Assembly (NCBI GenBank): GCA_030528965.1
Contig: JAUMXS010000072.1
Span: 1 to 6,102, forward strand
Direction of reading: 5' to 3'
Source: Eubacteriales bacterium
Lineage (GTDB): Bacteria; Bacillota; Clostridia; Oscillospirales; Oscillospiraceae
DNA length: 6,102 nucleotides
A program made the position numbers and the translations under genes. The notes below the pieces were generated by a model. That model ran no database searches, had not been told where the DNA came from, and saw only the letters and a list, made by a program, of their open reading frames with translations. Below are positions 1 through 6,102 of the stretch, piece by piece (position 1 is the first letter of the stretch; the number at the start of each line of letters is the position of its first letter).

Positions 1-2601
1 ACCGTTGTGTTCAACGGCGTCACCGGCACCGGCAGCGCCACCGCAGAAGGCCTTGTGAAGGACACCGAGTACACCATTGATGTCAGCTATGAGGGCCAGA
101 CCTACAAATATTATCTGACGATCAAGGAGCGTCAGGCATTCTCCGCCAATCGTGTTTGGGCTGTTATGCCCGCACCCGGCCAGTTTGTCAATGAGCACAG
201 CCAGACCACTACCGGTACGCTGGGCGCTCAGGGCTGGGGAGACGGCTGGGATACCACCCTTTACGGCGCTACCCCCGAGCAGGCCGGCAGAAGCAACTAC
301 GCCCAGCCCGGTTACTCCCTCGGTTGGTTCGGCGGCTTCATCACCTATGAGTTCGACGAGCCTATCCAGAACAGCGACAAGAATAAGTACGGCGTCGACT
401 TCACCGTGTACGGCAACGCTTTCTACGGCAACTCCGAGCCCGCCGGCGTCATGGTCTCTCAGGATGGCGAGACATGGTACGCTCTGGCCGGTTCCAAGCA
501 TTATGATGCAGACACCGTCTGGAACTACGAAGTCACCTATCTAAACCCCAACCCTGACTTCAGCCCCTATGAGTCCTCCAACGTACCCTATACGGACAAT
601 CAGGGCGGCGGCGGCACCTACATCTCTAACGGCTATCATCCCCAGCCCAACTATCCTGTTGCTGATAACTACCTCTTTGAGGGCAACTACGCCGCTGACA
701 TCTACGATTCCGCTGAACTGACTCTGAGCGGCACCATGATCAAAGGCGCAGGTTCCTGGGGCTATGCCGATGTGCATCCCAACTCCACCTCCGACTTTGA
801 CAAGCCCGGCAACCCCTACCGCTACGCCAGCGACGGTTTGCGCTATGACGAAGGCGGAGCTTATGGCGACGGCTTCGATATCAGCTGGGCCGTTGATGAA
901 AACGGCATGCCCGTAAAGCTTGACTCTGTTAAATATGTCAAGATTTATAATGCCAGCATCGGTGTCGCCGTCGGCGAAGTTTCCCCCGAGATCACCGCTA
1001 TCACCCGCACCACCGGTGAGGCTGCGTCTGTCGGCACCACCGAGGCTCCCGTCATCACTGTAAACGGCAAAGCACTTGAGCTTGAAGACGGTGTTTACAC
1101 CTATGAGGTTCCCATGTCCGGCACCATCGAGGTCACTGCTGCGCTGGACGGCGGTTATGTTTGGATCAACAACGATCAGGATGGCACCTACAACGAAGAG
1201 AACGTAGTTAGTGGCCGTATCGTTCGCGTTCTTGCCCAGAAGGGCGAAAGCCAGCCGGTCATCTACTATCTGACCATGGTCAGCAGCGTTGCCGGTGATG
1301 AAGATGTGGCCGAGGTGGAGGAGCTGATCGCCGCCATCGGCGAAGTTACTCTGGCAAAGGAAAACCAGATCAATGCAGCCCGCGCTGCCTACAATGCGCT
1401 GCCCGCTGCGCTGCAGTCTCAGGTCAGTAACTATGCTGTGCTGACCGCAGCAGAAGCAAGACTGCAGGAACTCAAGGGCGGCTCCGGCGGTCCTGTTGTG
1501 GACAATACCATCAATGTAAGCTTCCGCCTGATCGGTGCGGAACTTGCTGAAGATGATGTTGATCTGGGAACGGTCGTATACAGACCCAACTATGTTACCT
1601 GGGTTGCCACTACCGCATATGAAATGGACAAGGGCAGCACAGTCTACGATCTGTTCGTGGAAGCTATGAATGATGCCGGTCTTACTCAGGTCGGTGCCGA
1701 AAACAACTATGTTGCCACTATCTATGCTCCGTCCGGATATGAACTCAGTGAGTTCACCAACGGCAATCGCTCCGGTTGGATGTACACCATCAATGGCAGT
1801 CACCCCGGCTTCGGTCTGCGTCAGCAGACGCTGCGTGACGGTGATGTGGTTGTCTGGCACTATGTCAACGACTATGCCTGGGAGGTTGAAGACTGGTCTG
1901 CTATCGGCGGCGGTCAGTGGCCCCAGGAATCCACCAGTGAAAAGAACTATTGGAACGGATGGCTCATGGCTCCCGATCGTGTAGGCGGCAAGGGCGGCGC
2001 ACTTCCCATAAGCGGTTCTGACGTTCCCGACAGCCCCTCCGACAAGGATGAAGAAGAAAAAGTAGATCCTGATACCGGCTTCACCGACGTAAAGGATACG
2101 GATTATTACTATGATGCCGTCAAGTGGGCTGTGGAAAAGGGTATCACAAACGGCACCTCCGATACTACCTTCAGCCCTGCTGCAAGCTGCACCCGTGCTC
2201 AGATGGTAACCTTCCTCTGGCGCGCTGCCGGTGAACCCAAAGCAAAGTCCACCACCTGCGTCTTCACCGATGTGGATAAGGATGCTTACTACTACGAAGC
2301 TCTGCTTTGGGCTATCGAGAACGGCATCACCAACGGTACCAGCGATACCACCTTCAGTCCCGATGCAGTTTGCAACCGTGGACAGATGGCGACCTTCCTG
2401 TACCGCAGTGCCAAGACTCCTTCTGTCAGCGGCAGCCATGATTTCACAGATGTGAAGGCCGATGCCTACTACAACGACGCTGTCATCTGGGCAGCCGATC
2501 AGAAGATCACCAACGGTACTTCTGACACCACCTTTAGCCCCGATGCAGATTGCACCCGCGGTCAGATGGTGACCTTCCTGTACCGTTATCTGGCAAAGTA
2601 A
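1..2601 (+). CDS. SLH-anchored multidomain surface protein with a DUF4430 domain (5' end outside window)
   Basis: The frame is open from base 1 to the TAA at 2599-2601, so the gene begins upstream; the GTG at 7 is only an internal codon. Domains in order by base position: the end of a beta domain (1-130, ending YYLTIKE); a surface beta-sandwich domain (about 145-1000) with APGQFVN at 172-192, then VDFTVYGNAFYG, VMVSQDGETWY, YTDNQGGGG and FDISWAVDENG; a second beta domain (about 1036-1290, ending YYLTMVSS); a helical module rich in Ala, Glu and Leu (1303-1470); a DUF4430 domain (about 1504-1890) with STVYDLF, SGWMYTINGSHPGFG and LRDGDVVVWHY; an acidic linker (2023-2073); and three SLH repeats. 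SLH repeats bind secondary cell-wall polymer, so this protein should sit on the outer face of the Gram-positive wall. DUF4430 is the family of the C-terminal beta domain of transcobalamin and intrinsic factor. Ligand binding, possibly of a corrinoid, is inferred. The domain assignments are strong and the ligand is open. Confidence 0.93.
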   Translation, partial: TVVFNGVTGTGSATAEGLVKDTEYTIDVSYEGQTYKYYLTIKERQAFSANRVWAVMPAPGQFVNEHSQTTTGTLGAQGWGDGWDTTLYGATPEQAGRSNYAQPGYSLGWFGGFITYEFDEPIQNSDKNKYGVDFTVYGNAFYGNSEPAGVMVSQDGETWYALAGSKHYDADTVWNYEVTYLNPNPDFSPYESSNVPYTDNQGGGGTYISNGYHPQPNYPVADNYLFEGNYAADIYDSAELTLSGTMIKGAGSWGYADVHPNSTSDFDKPGNPYRYASDGLRYDEGGAYGDGFDISWAVDENGMPVKLDSVKYVKIYNASIGVAVGEVSPEITAITRTTGEAASVGTTEAPVITVNGKALELEDGVYTYEVPMSGTIEVTAALDGGYVWINNDQDGTYNEENVVSGRIVRVLAQKGESQPVIYYLTMVSSVAGDEDVAEVEELIAAIGEVTLAKENQINAARAAYNALPAALQSQVSNYAVLTAAEARLQELKGGSGGPVVDNTINVSFRLIGAELAEDDVDLGTVVYRPNYVTWVATTAYEMDKGSTVYDLFVEAMNDAGLTQVGAENNYVATIYAPSGYELSEFTNGNRSGWMYTINGSHPGFGLRQQTLRDGDVVVWHYVNDYAWEVEDWSAIGGGQWPQESTSEKNYWNGWLMAPDRVGGKGGALPISGSDVPDSPSDKDEEEKVDPDTGFTDVKDTDYYYDAVKWAVEKGITNGTSDTTFSPAASCTRAQMVTFLWRAAGEPKAKSTTCVFTDVDKDAYYYEALLWAIENGITNGTSDTTFSPDAVCNRGQMATFLYRSAKTPSVSGSHDFTDVKADAYYNDAVIWAADQKITNGTSDTTFSPDADCTRGQMVTFLYRYLAK
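2074..2598 (+). repeat. Three tandem SLH-coding repeats
   Basis: Three units each encode the pattern FTDV...A..WA...ITNGTSDTTFSP...C.RGQM.TFL.R. The best-matching 80-base cores are at 2143-2222, 2326-2405 and 2506-2585, a period of about 180 bases. By eye the second and third cores agree at about 68 of 80 bases, so this array is a recent or homogenised duplication. The canonical SLH TRAE motif reads TRAQ, NRGQ and TRGQ here, each preceded by Cys. The Arg proposed to contact the wall polymer is kept in all three. Confidence 0.9.
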
Positions 2602-2657
2602 GTTTTCCCTTATGTTCACAGTCCGGCATAGGCTGAGAGCATACAACTCCCTGGCGA

Positions 2658-2688
2658 ACCGACCTGCGACAGATGTTCGCAGGTCGGT
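2658..2688 (+). promoter_or_regulatory. Strong 12-bp hairpin in leader
   Basis: ACCGACCTGCGA at 2658-2669 pairs perfectly with TCGCAGGTCGGT at 2677-2688 around a 7-base loop. It starts 57 bases after the upstream stop codon. No T-run follows on either strand, so it is not a standard intrinsic terminator. It may protect the 3' end of the upstream message or form part of the regulatory leader. Its 3' arm contains the GCAGGTC that could pair alternatively with 2747-2753. Confidence 0.7.
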
Positions 2689-2815
2689 CACCGCCGAATA
2701 ATTCAATACTGTTTGATGCAAGAGTAATTCTGTGAAACTCAGAACGGACCTGCCTCCGCCGTCAAAGTCGGCGCCCTTGCATTGTTGAACCGGTGGGATA
2801 GATAAGAAGCAAATT

Positions 2816-2858
2816 GGCTCCGTTTCCATCGGTCAAGGAACGGAGCTGTTTTCTGTTT
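2816..2858 (+). terminator. Intrinsic terminator just upstream of the Cys-rich gene
   Basis: The arms 2817-2826 (GCTCCGTTTC) and 2837-2846 (GGAACGGAGC) form a 10-bp stem with one G-T wobble and a 10-base loop. G2816-T2847 adds another wobble. The T-rich tract TTTTCTGTTT (2849-2858) follows. It could end transcription from the upstream surface-protein gene, or act as a conditional attenuator of the cluster, because the next start codon is only 23 bases beyond the tract. The second use is inferred from position and from a possible antiterminator at 2742-2748. Confidence 0.75.
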
Positions 2859-2881
2859 CGCTCACGCAAAGGAGCATCACT

Positions 2882-3136
2882 ATGAGAGAAAATGACCATA
2901 CATATTTTGTAAACCGGAATTGCCGCTATTTCCCCTGTCACAAGGATGGGGATACAGAGGACTTCAACTGTATGTTCTGCTACTGTCCGCTGTACAGTCT
3001 GGGTAGCTCCTGCGGCGGCAATTTCACCTATACGCAGTCAGGCGTCAAGGATTGCAGTAATTGTCTGCTGCCCCACTCGCCTGACGGCTATGCCTATATA
3101 ACGAAGAAATTGAGTTCAAAGACAAATGCACCCTAA
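2882..3136 (+). CDS. Small cysteine-rich metal-binding-type protein (Cys-rich small domain family)
   Basis: This 84-residue protein starts at an ATG with AAAGGAG (2868-2874) seven bases upstream. It contains eight cysteines (residues 14, 19, 30, 33, 35, 44, 58, 61) and two nearby histidines (20, 65) in the pattern NxxCxYFPCH, FNCxFCYCPLY, CGG, KDCSNCxxPH. This fits the 'cysteine-rich small domain' family (PF04071 as I recall it), thought to bind metal. There is no signal peptide or membrane segment, so it is probably cytoplasmic. From memory, members often lie beside or are fused to cobalamin-biosynthesis proteins such as CobD-type decarboxylases in Clostridia and archaea. That association is the main reason to link the cluster to corrinoid metabolism. 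The biochemical role is unknown. It is the first gene after the terminator-bearing leader and probably heads the cluster's transcript. Confidence 0.9.
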   Translation: MRENDHTYFVNRNCRYFPCHKDGDTEDFNCMFCYCPLYSLGSSCGGNFTYTQSGVKDCSNCLLPHSPDGYAYITKKLSSKTNAP

Positions 3137-3173
3137 AACAGAAACTCCATCTTTTCATAGAGGAAGAGATTTT

Positions 3174-3815
3174 ATGCATAACAACATGGTAACTGTCCGC
3201 ATGACAAAGCAGGAATTGACCAAAGCAAAGTATATTTTGGCTCAGCGCAATGAAAAGACACGCTTGAACGGCTTTGAGGCCGGGTGGTGTGATCCCGCTT
3301 TTAGGGATTACTACCATCCGGGCAGTCCAACCGGGCGGCAGATATATGCCAGCTATTCAGGTGACGAACTGTTGGACTTCCTTATAACCTACATGGAACA
3401 CCACGGACATTCTCCCGACTGGGAGAAAATACACCATGTATATAAGCTGTATTTATCCTGGCGCTTTGGTGATTTGGCCAAAGCAAAAGCCAAAGCGAGG
3501 TCTCGACAAAAGGCAATGACGCAGCAGGCGAAATGGCCTCCCGACTGGCCGGAGCGTGTCAGTTCCGAACCATATTACAGGTGGCTGGAGGAACGCGGCA
3601 GGGCCTACACGGAGGAAGATAAAGCCGTTATTGAAGGTATCTGCACACAGGCGCGGGAAAGCGGTATGCCCCCGGAGCTGTCCTCAGAGCCGTGTGTGTA
3701 CCTTGGAAAGTTTGGCGACATCAAAAAGGGCCTTGCCTTGATGAACATCCCACCGCTGAATAAGGCGGAACTGCGCTTCATGGCAAGATACTGGAAAGAA
3801 AACAGAACAAAGTAA
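3174..3815 (+). CDS. Protein with two homing-endonuclease-associated-type repeats, function unknown
   Basis: The start at 3174 is preferred because AGGAAG (3161-3166) lies seven bases upstream, giving 213 residues. An in-frame ATG at 3126 overlaps the previous gene's end but has no visible ribosome binding site. Residues 64-108 read DELLDFL, GHSPDWEKI, YLSWRFGD, KAKAKA, which matches the short helical repeat found beside HNH/homing endonucleases and in other Clostridia proteins (PF18780-like). A looser second copy spans about 147-192 (GMPPELSS, YLGKFGDIKKGLALMNI). No HNH or other nuclease motif is visible, nor a signal peptide or membrane segment, so it is probably cytoplasmic. Such repeats are thought to bind nucleic acid, and a regulatory role is possible but unproven. 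It sits 37 bases after the Cys-rich gene and 46 before the barrel gene. Its base composition looks more AT-rich than the surface-protein genes. Confidence 0.85.
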   Translation: MHNNMVTVRMTKQELTKAKYILAQRNEKTRLNGFEAGWCDPAFRDYYHPGSPTGRQIYASYSGDELLDFLITYMEHHGHSPDWEKIHHVYKLYLSWRFGDLAKAKAKARSRQKAMTQQAKWPPDWPERVSSEPYYRWLEERGRAYTEEDKAVIEGICTQARESGMPPELSSEPCVYLGKFGDIKKGLALMNIPPLNKAELRFMARYWKENRTK

Positions 3816-3861
3816 ATCACGGCGGAAACCAAACGCCGAAAACATACAGGAGGATAAAAAC

Positions 3862-5508
3862 ATGGCACAACTGAGAAAAAGAAGCATAAGCCTGCTACTG
3901 GCGGTGATCCTGATGCTGAGTATTTGTGTCCCGGCAATGGCAGCAACAGAGAAAGAAATTACCTCTGCTGTCACCAAGAGCGCAGAATATATGCTTGGCG
4001 CGGTCAAGACGCCCCAGGTGGGTTCCATCGGCGGTGAGTGGGCCGTCATCGGCCTTGCCCGCAGCGGTTATGATGTTCCCCAGGAGTACTGGGACGATTA
4101 TTACGCCACCGTGGAGGATTACGTAGAGTCCTGCAAGGGCGTGCTGCACAAGAAAAAGTACACGGAATACTCCCGCGTGACCGTGGCACTCACCGCTATC
4201 GGTGCCGATCCCACCAACGTTGCGGGATATAATCTGCTGACTGCCCTTGGCGACTTCGAAAAGACCATCTGGCAGGGCATCAACGGCCCCATCTGGGCGC
4301 TGATTGCGCTGGACAGCGGCAACTATGATATACCTGTCAACGCAGAGGCCAAAACTCAGGCCACCCGCCAGATGTATATTGACGAGATCCTTTCCCGCCA
4401 GAACAACGACGGTGGTTGGAACCTTACCTCCAAAGGTGGCAACAGTCCTTCCGACCCGGATATTACCGGTATGGCACTGCAGGCTCTGGCCAAGTATCAG
4501 AGCCAGTCTGATGTAAAAACCGCCACGGATAAGGCGCTGACCTGTCTGAGCAAGATGCAGGATACCGATGGTGGTTTCGCAAGCTGGGGTACTGCGAACT
4601 CCGAGAGCGTTGTTCAGGTCATCGTGGCTCTGTGTGAGCTTGGCATTGATATTGAGGACAGCCGTTTTACAAAGAACGGCAACACACTTCTGGACAATCT
4701 CATGACCTATCGCAATAACGACGGAAGTTTCCGCCACACCTCTGACGGAAGCGGCAGTGATCAGATGGCAGCGGAACAGGGCTTTTACGGCATTGTAGCC
4801 GTGATGCGTGCCATGCAGGGCAAAAACAGCCTCTATCGCATGAGCGACTGCATCATCCGTGTTTCCGGCAACGCAGGTGTGGACAACACCGTTGGTCTGC
4901 CCGGAAAGCACGCAGATGTCAACAAGGTTGCCATTACCGCACCTGGTACCACATTTGCTGACATTTCCGCCCATAAGAACCAACCTGCTATCGAGGCGCT
5001 GGCATCCAGAGGCATCATTACGGGATACAACGAAACGAGCTTTGGCCCCAACGACACCATGACCCGTGCCCAGTTTGCAACCATCGTTGTGCGCGGCCTG
5101 GGTCTTCCTCTGATGACCACCAACAACTTTTCCGATGTTAAGGCTGGTTCCTGGTATGCCTCCTATGTCGGCGCAGCCTATACTTACGGCATTGTCAACG
5201 GCAGAACCGCAAACACTTTTGACCCTGAAGGCACCATCACCCGTCAGGAAGCCGCAGCCATGGTTGCACGTGCTGCCAAACTCTGCGGTATGGATACCGA
5301 ACTGGAAACGTATGAGATCCTCAATGTTCTGGCTCAGTTTGGCGATTATATGAGCATTGGTGAATGGGCCAGAGAAAGTATGGCCTTCTGCTACGGCGAG
5401 GACATTCTGGATCAGAGCGACCTGAATGCGGAGCCGAACCGCGCCATTTTGCGCTGCGAGATCGCCCAGATGCTTTACAATCTGCTTGGCAGCGCCAAGC
5501 TTCTGTAA
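3862..5508 (+). CDS. Secreted SLH-anchored alpha/alpha-barrel protein (prenyltransferase/intrinsic-factor-like fold)
   Basis: The ATG at 3862 has a perfect AGGAGG (3848-3853) eight bases upstream. The 548 residues begin with a signal peptide: basic MAQLRKR, a hydrophobic core, and likely cleavage after AMA near residue 27. Residues about 30-330 are helical repeats with QW-like motifs at 180-186 (QNNDGGW), 233-239 (QDTDGGF) and 284-290 (RNNDGSF), the terpene-cyclase/prenyltransferase barrel signature shared with intrinsic factor and transcobalamin. The position matching the squalene-hopene cyclase acid motif DxDD reads D198-P-D-I201, so the last Asp is missing and a cyclase reaction is unlikely; a binding role fits better. 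Residues about 363-543 hold three SLH repeats, the third divergent, which should hold the protein on the wall. The next gene, 14 bases downstream, encodes a DUF4430-type protein, the other half of the vertebrate B12-carrier architecture. Corrinoid binding is inferred; other ligands are possible. Confidence 0.92.
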   Translation: MAQLRKRSISLLLAVILMLSICVPAMAATEKEITSAVTKSAEYMLGAVKTPQVGSIGGEWAVIGLARSGYDVPQEYWDDYYATVEDYVESCKGVLHKKKYTEYSRVTVALTAIGADPTNVAGYNLLTALGDFEKTIWQGINGPIWALIALDSGNYDIPVNAEAKTQATRQMYIDEILSRQNNDGGWNLTSKGGNSPSDPDITGMALQALAKYQSQSDVKTATDKALTCLSKMQDTDGGFASWGTANSESVVQVIVALCELGIDIEDSRFTKNGNTLLDNLMTYRNNDGSFRHTSDGSGSDQMAAEQGFYGIVAVMRAMQGKNSLYRMSDCIIRVSGNAGVDNTVGLPGKHADVNKVAITAPGTTFADISAHKNQPAIEALASRGIITGYNETSFGPNDTMTRAQFATIVVRGLGLPLMTTNNFSDVKAGSWYASYVGAAYTYGIVNGRTANTFDPEGTITRQEAAAMVARAAKLCGMDTELETYEILNVLAQFGDYMSIGEWARESMAFCYGEDILDQSDLNAEPNRAILRCEIAQMLYNLLGSAKLL

Positions 5509-5522
5509 GGGAGGCTGCAAAT

Positions 5523-6102
5523 ATGTGGTTTCAAAAAAATAAATGGAAGATCATAGTTCCCATACTCGTTGTAGCGGTACTTGCTGCGGCATTTTATTTC
5601 GGCGGCAACGCTCCCGGCTCCAAAGGTTGGGAAGTTGGTGGAAATGAACCGACTGTCAGCACAACACCGGAAGTAAATCCCACGCCTGTCCCCGATAAAA
5701 CGCCCGAAGTAACGACCACACCTGCACCGGATGTGAGCGCAAAACCGGAAAACACACCGGCAGCTACACCGGAACAAACAACACCACCGGAGCAGAGTAC
5801 GGCACCTGAACAAACGCCCGCACCTACTCCTACCCCTACGCCGACACCCACTCCTACGCCGACACCTACCCAGCCCACGATGGAGATTAACCCCGAAACC
5901 GGTAAGGATAAGTATTTGACCGATCCTGTCCCGGAGGGAAAGCCCCTGCCCGTGGAGCCACAGGATGTAACCATCGGCAGCACCGCCTATACCTGCACCA
6001 TCTCCATCAGCTGCTCTACCATCAACAATAATATGGATCTCTGTGACTCTGCAAAACAAGATCTTGTTCCTGTGGATGGTTGGATACTGCGGCCCATGAC
6101 CG
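5523..6102 (+). CDS. Membrane-anchored DUF4430-type surface protein with Thr/Pro spacer (3' end outside window)
   Basis: The ATG at 5523 has GGGAGG (5509-5514) eight bases upstream, and the frame is open to the window end (193 codons seen). Residues 1-8 (MWFQKNKW) are basic and 9-27 form one hydrophobic segment. There is no lipobox cysteine, so this is a signal anchor or a signal peptide cleaved near residue 30. Residues about 43-119 form a Pro/Thr/Glu-rich spacer ending in eight Pro-Thr pairs (101-116), suited to spanning the wall. From about 148 a folded domain starts: AYTCTISISCSTINNNMDL, then DLVPVDGWIL. This opening is typical of gut Clostridia proteins whose following segment is a DUF4430 domain; the SGWMY core itself would lie beyond 6102. 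It is probably co-transcribed with the barrel protein and may supply the second face of a ligand-binding pair. Confidence 0.85.
   Translation, partial: MWFQKNKWKIIVPILVVAVLAAAFYFGGNAPGSKGWEVGGNEPTVSTTPEVNPTPVPDKTPEVTTTPAPDVSAKPENTPAATPEQTTPPEQSTAPEQTPAPTPTPTPTPTPTPTPTQPTMEINPETGKDKYLTDPVPEGKPLPVEPQDVTIGSTAYTCTISISCSTINNNMDLCDSAKQDLVPVDGWILRPMT
5814..5876 (+). repeat. Low-complexity Pro-Thr codon repeat
   Basis: Alternating Pro and Thr codons form an imperfect six-base repeat. The 14-base unit CCTACGCCGACACC occurs at 5835-5848 and again at 5853-5866, 18 bases apart. It encodes an extended wall-spanning spacer. Slippage in six-base steps would change spacer length without breaking the frame. 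Confidence 0.8.

Larger units (their letters stand above)
2602..2881 (+). promoter_or_regulatory. Structured leader between the SLH protein and the four-gene cluster; possible cobalamin-type riboswitch
   Basis: This 280-base gap has no convincing gene on either strand. The segment 2737-2754 (ACTCAGAACGGACCTGCC) resembles the 3' conserved box of cobalamin riboswitches (about AGTCAGGAGACCTGCC), with a one- to two-base insertion. GCAGGTC at 2679-2685 can pair with GACCTGC at 2747-2753, as a closing helix would. GAACGGA at 2742-2748 repeats the 3' arm of the downstream terminator and can instead pair with 2819-2825, which would act as an antiterminator. The layout is therefore switch-like: aptamer-like box, antiterminator, terminator, ribosome binding site. 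Against it, I do not find the other invariant cobalamin-aptamer blocks (GGTG..AATCC, CCGCCACTGT, GGGAAGG). A degenerate or different RNA is possible. No clear -35/-10 promoter was seen. Confidence 0.35.

Noticed and set aside
2621..2688. TPP-riboswitch-like words (GGCTGAGAG at 2631-2639, GAACC at 2656-2660)
   Set aside because: The closing GCGxAGGGAA block and the matching 5' GGGGxGC strand are absent, and a long perfect hairpin occupies the place of the pyrophosphate-sensing arm. Most likely chance.
541..2829. 762-codon open frame on the - strand opposite the large SLH protein
   Set aside because: It mirrors the + strand gene, whose domains are recognisable. Its own translation is Gly/Val/Ile-rich with no known domain, and no ribosome binding site supports it. 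Long antisense frames are expected opposite GC-biased third positions.
3820..3838. Small inverted repeat CGGCG/CGCCG between the repeat protein and the barrel gene
   Set aside because: Only five base pairs with a nine-base loop and no T-run, too weak to call a terminator in a 46-base gap.
3895..5520. 541-codon open frame on the - strand opposite the barrel protein
   Set aside because: It is a shadow of the well-supported + strand gene, with no recognisable domains or signals and a His/Cys/Gly-rich composition typical of antisense translations.
5475..6059. - strand frames with Arg/Cys-rich or Gly-Val repeat translations
   Set aside because: They are antisense readings of the Pro-Thr codon repeat. 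The + strand frame has a start, ribosome binding site, membrane segment and recognisable domain.
1..6102. CRISPR arrays, tRNA/rRNA genes, insertion sequences
   Set aside because: No regularly spaced short repeats, no tRNA-like cloverleaf, and no transposase or terminal inverted repeats were seen. The regular repeats present are SLH-coding units and a Pro-Thr codon tract.

Overview
The window looks like part of a chromosome from a Gram-positive, gut-type anaerobic Clostridia (Bacillota), probably Oscillospirales-like. The evidence is moderately GC-rich coding DNA, strong AGGAGG-type ribosome binding sites, S-layer homology (SLH) domains on secreted proteins, and gene families typical of human or animal gut Clostridia. 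The taxon is inferred from style only. All genes are on the + strand.

Layout. Positions 1-2601 hold the 3' part of a very large secreted protein whose start lies outside the window. It carries a surface beta-sandwich domain resembling one common in Bacteroidota 'cell surface proteins', a second beta domain, a helical spacer, a DUF4430 (transcobalamin C-terminal-like) domain and three SLH repeats. Positions 2602-2881 are a non-coding leader with a long hairpin, a sequence resembling the 3' conserved box of cobalamin riboswitches, and an intrinsic terminator just ahead of the next gene. Four closely spaced genes follow. They are a small eight-cysteine protein (2882-3136), a protein with two homing-endonuclease-associated-type repeats (3174-3815), a secreted SLH-anchored alpha/alpha-barrel protein of the prenyltransferase/squalene-cyclase-like fold (3862-5508), and a membrane-anchored protein with a Thr/Pro spacer and the start of another DUF4430-type domain, cut off by the window end (5523-6102).

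Reading. Mammalian intrinsic factor and transcobalamin consist of an alpha6/alpha6 barrel followed by a DUF4430-type beta domain, with vitamin B12 held between the two. Here the same two halves appear as separate, adjacent, surface-attached proteins (3862-5508 and 5523 onward), with another DUF4430 on the upstream SLH protein. The small cysteine-rich family is one I associate with cobalamin genes, and the leader has a B12-box-like segment and a switch-like arrangement. Together these suggest a Gram-positive cell-surface corrinoid-capture locus. The domain calls are well supported. The cobalamin ligand and the riboswitch are inferences that the sequence alone does not prove.
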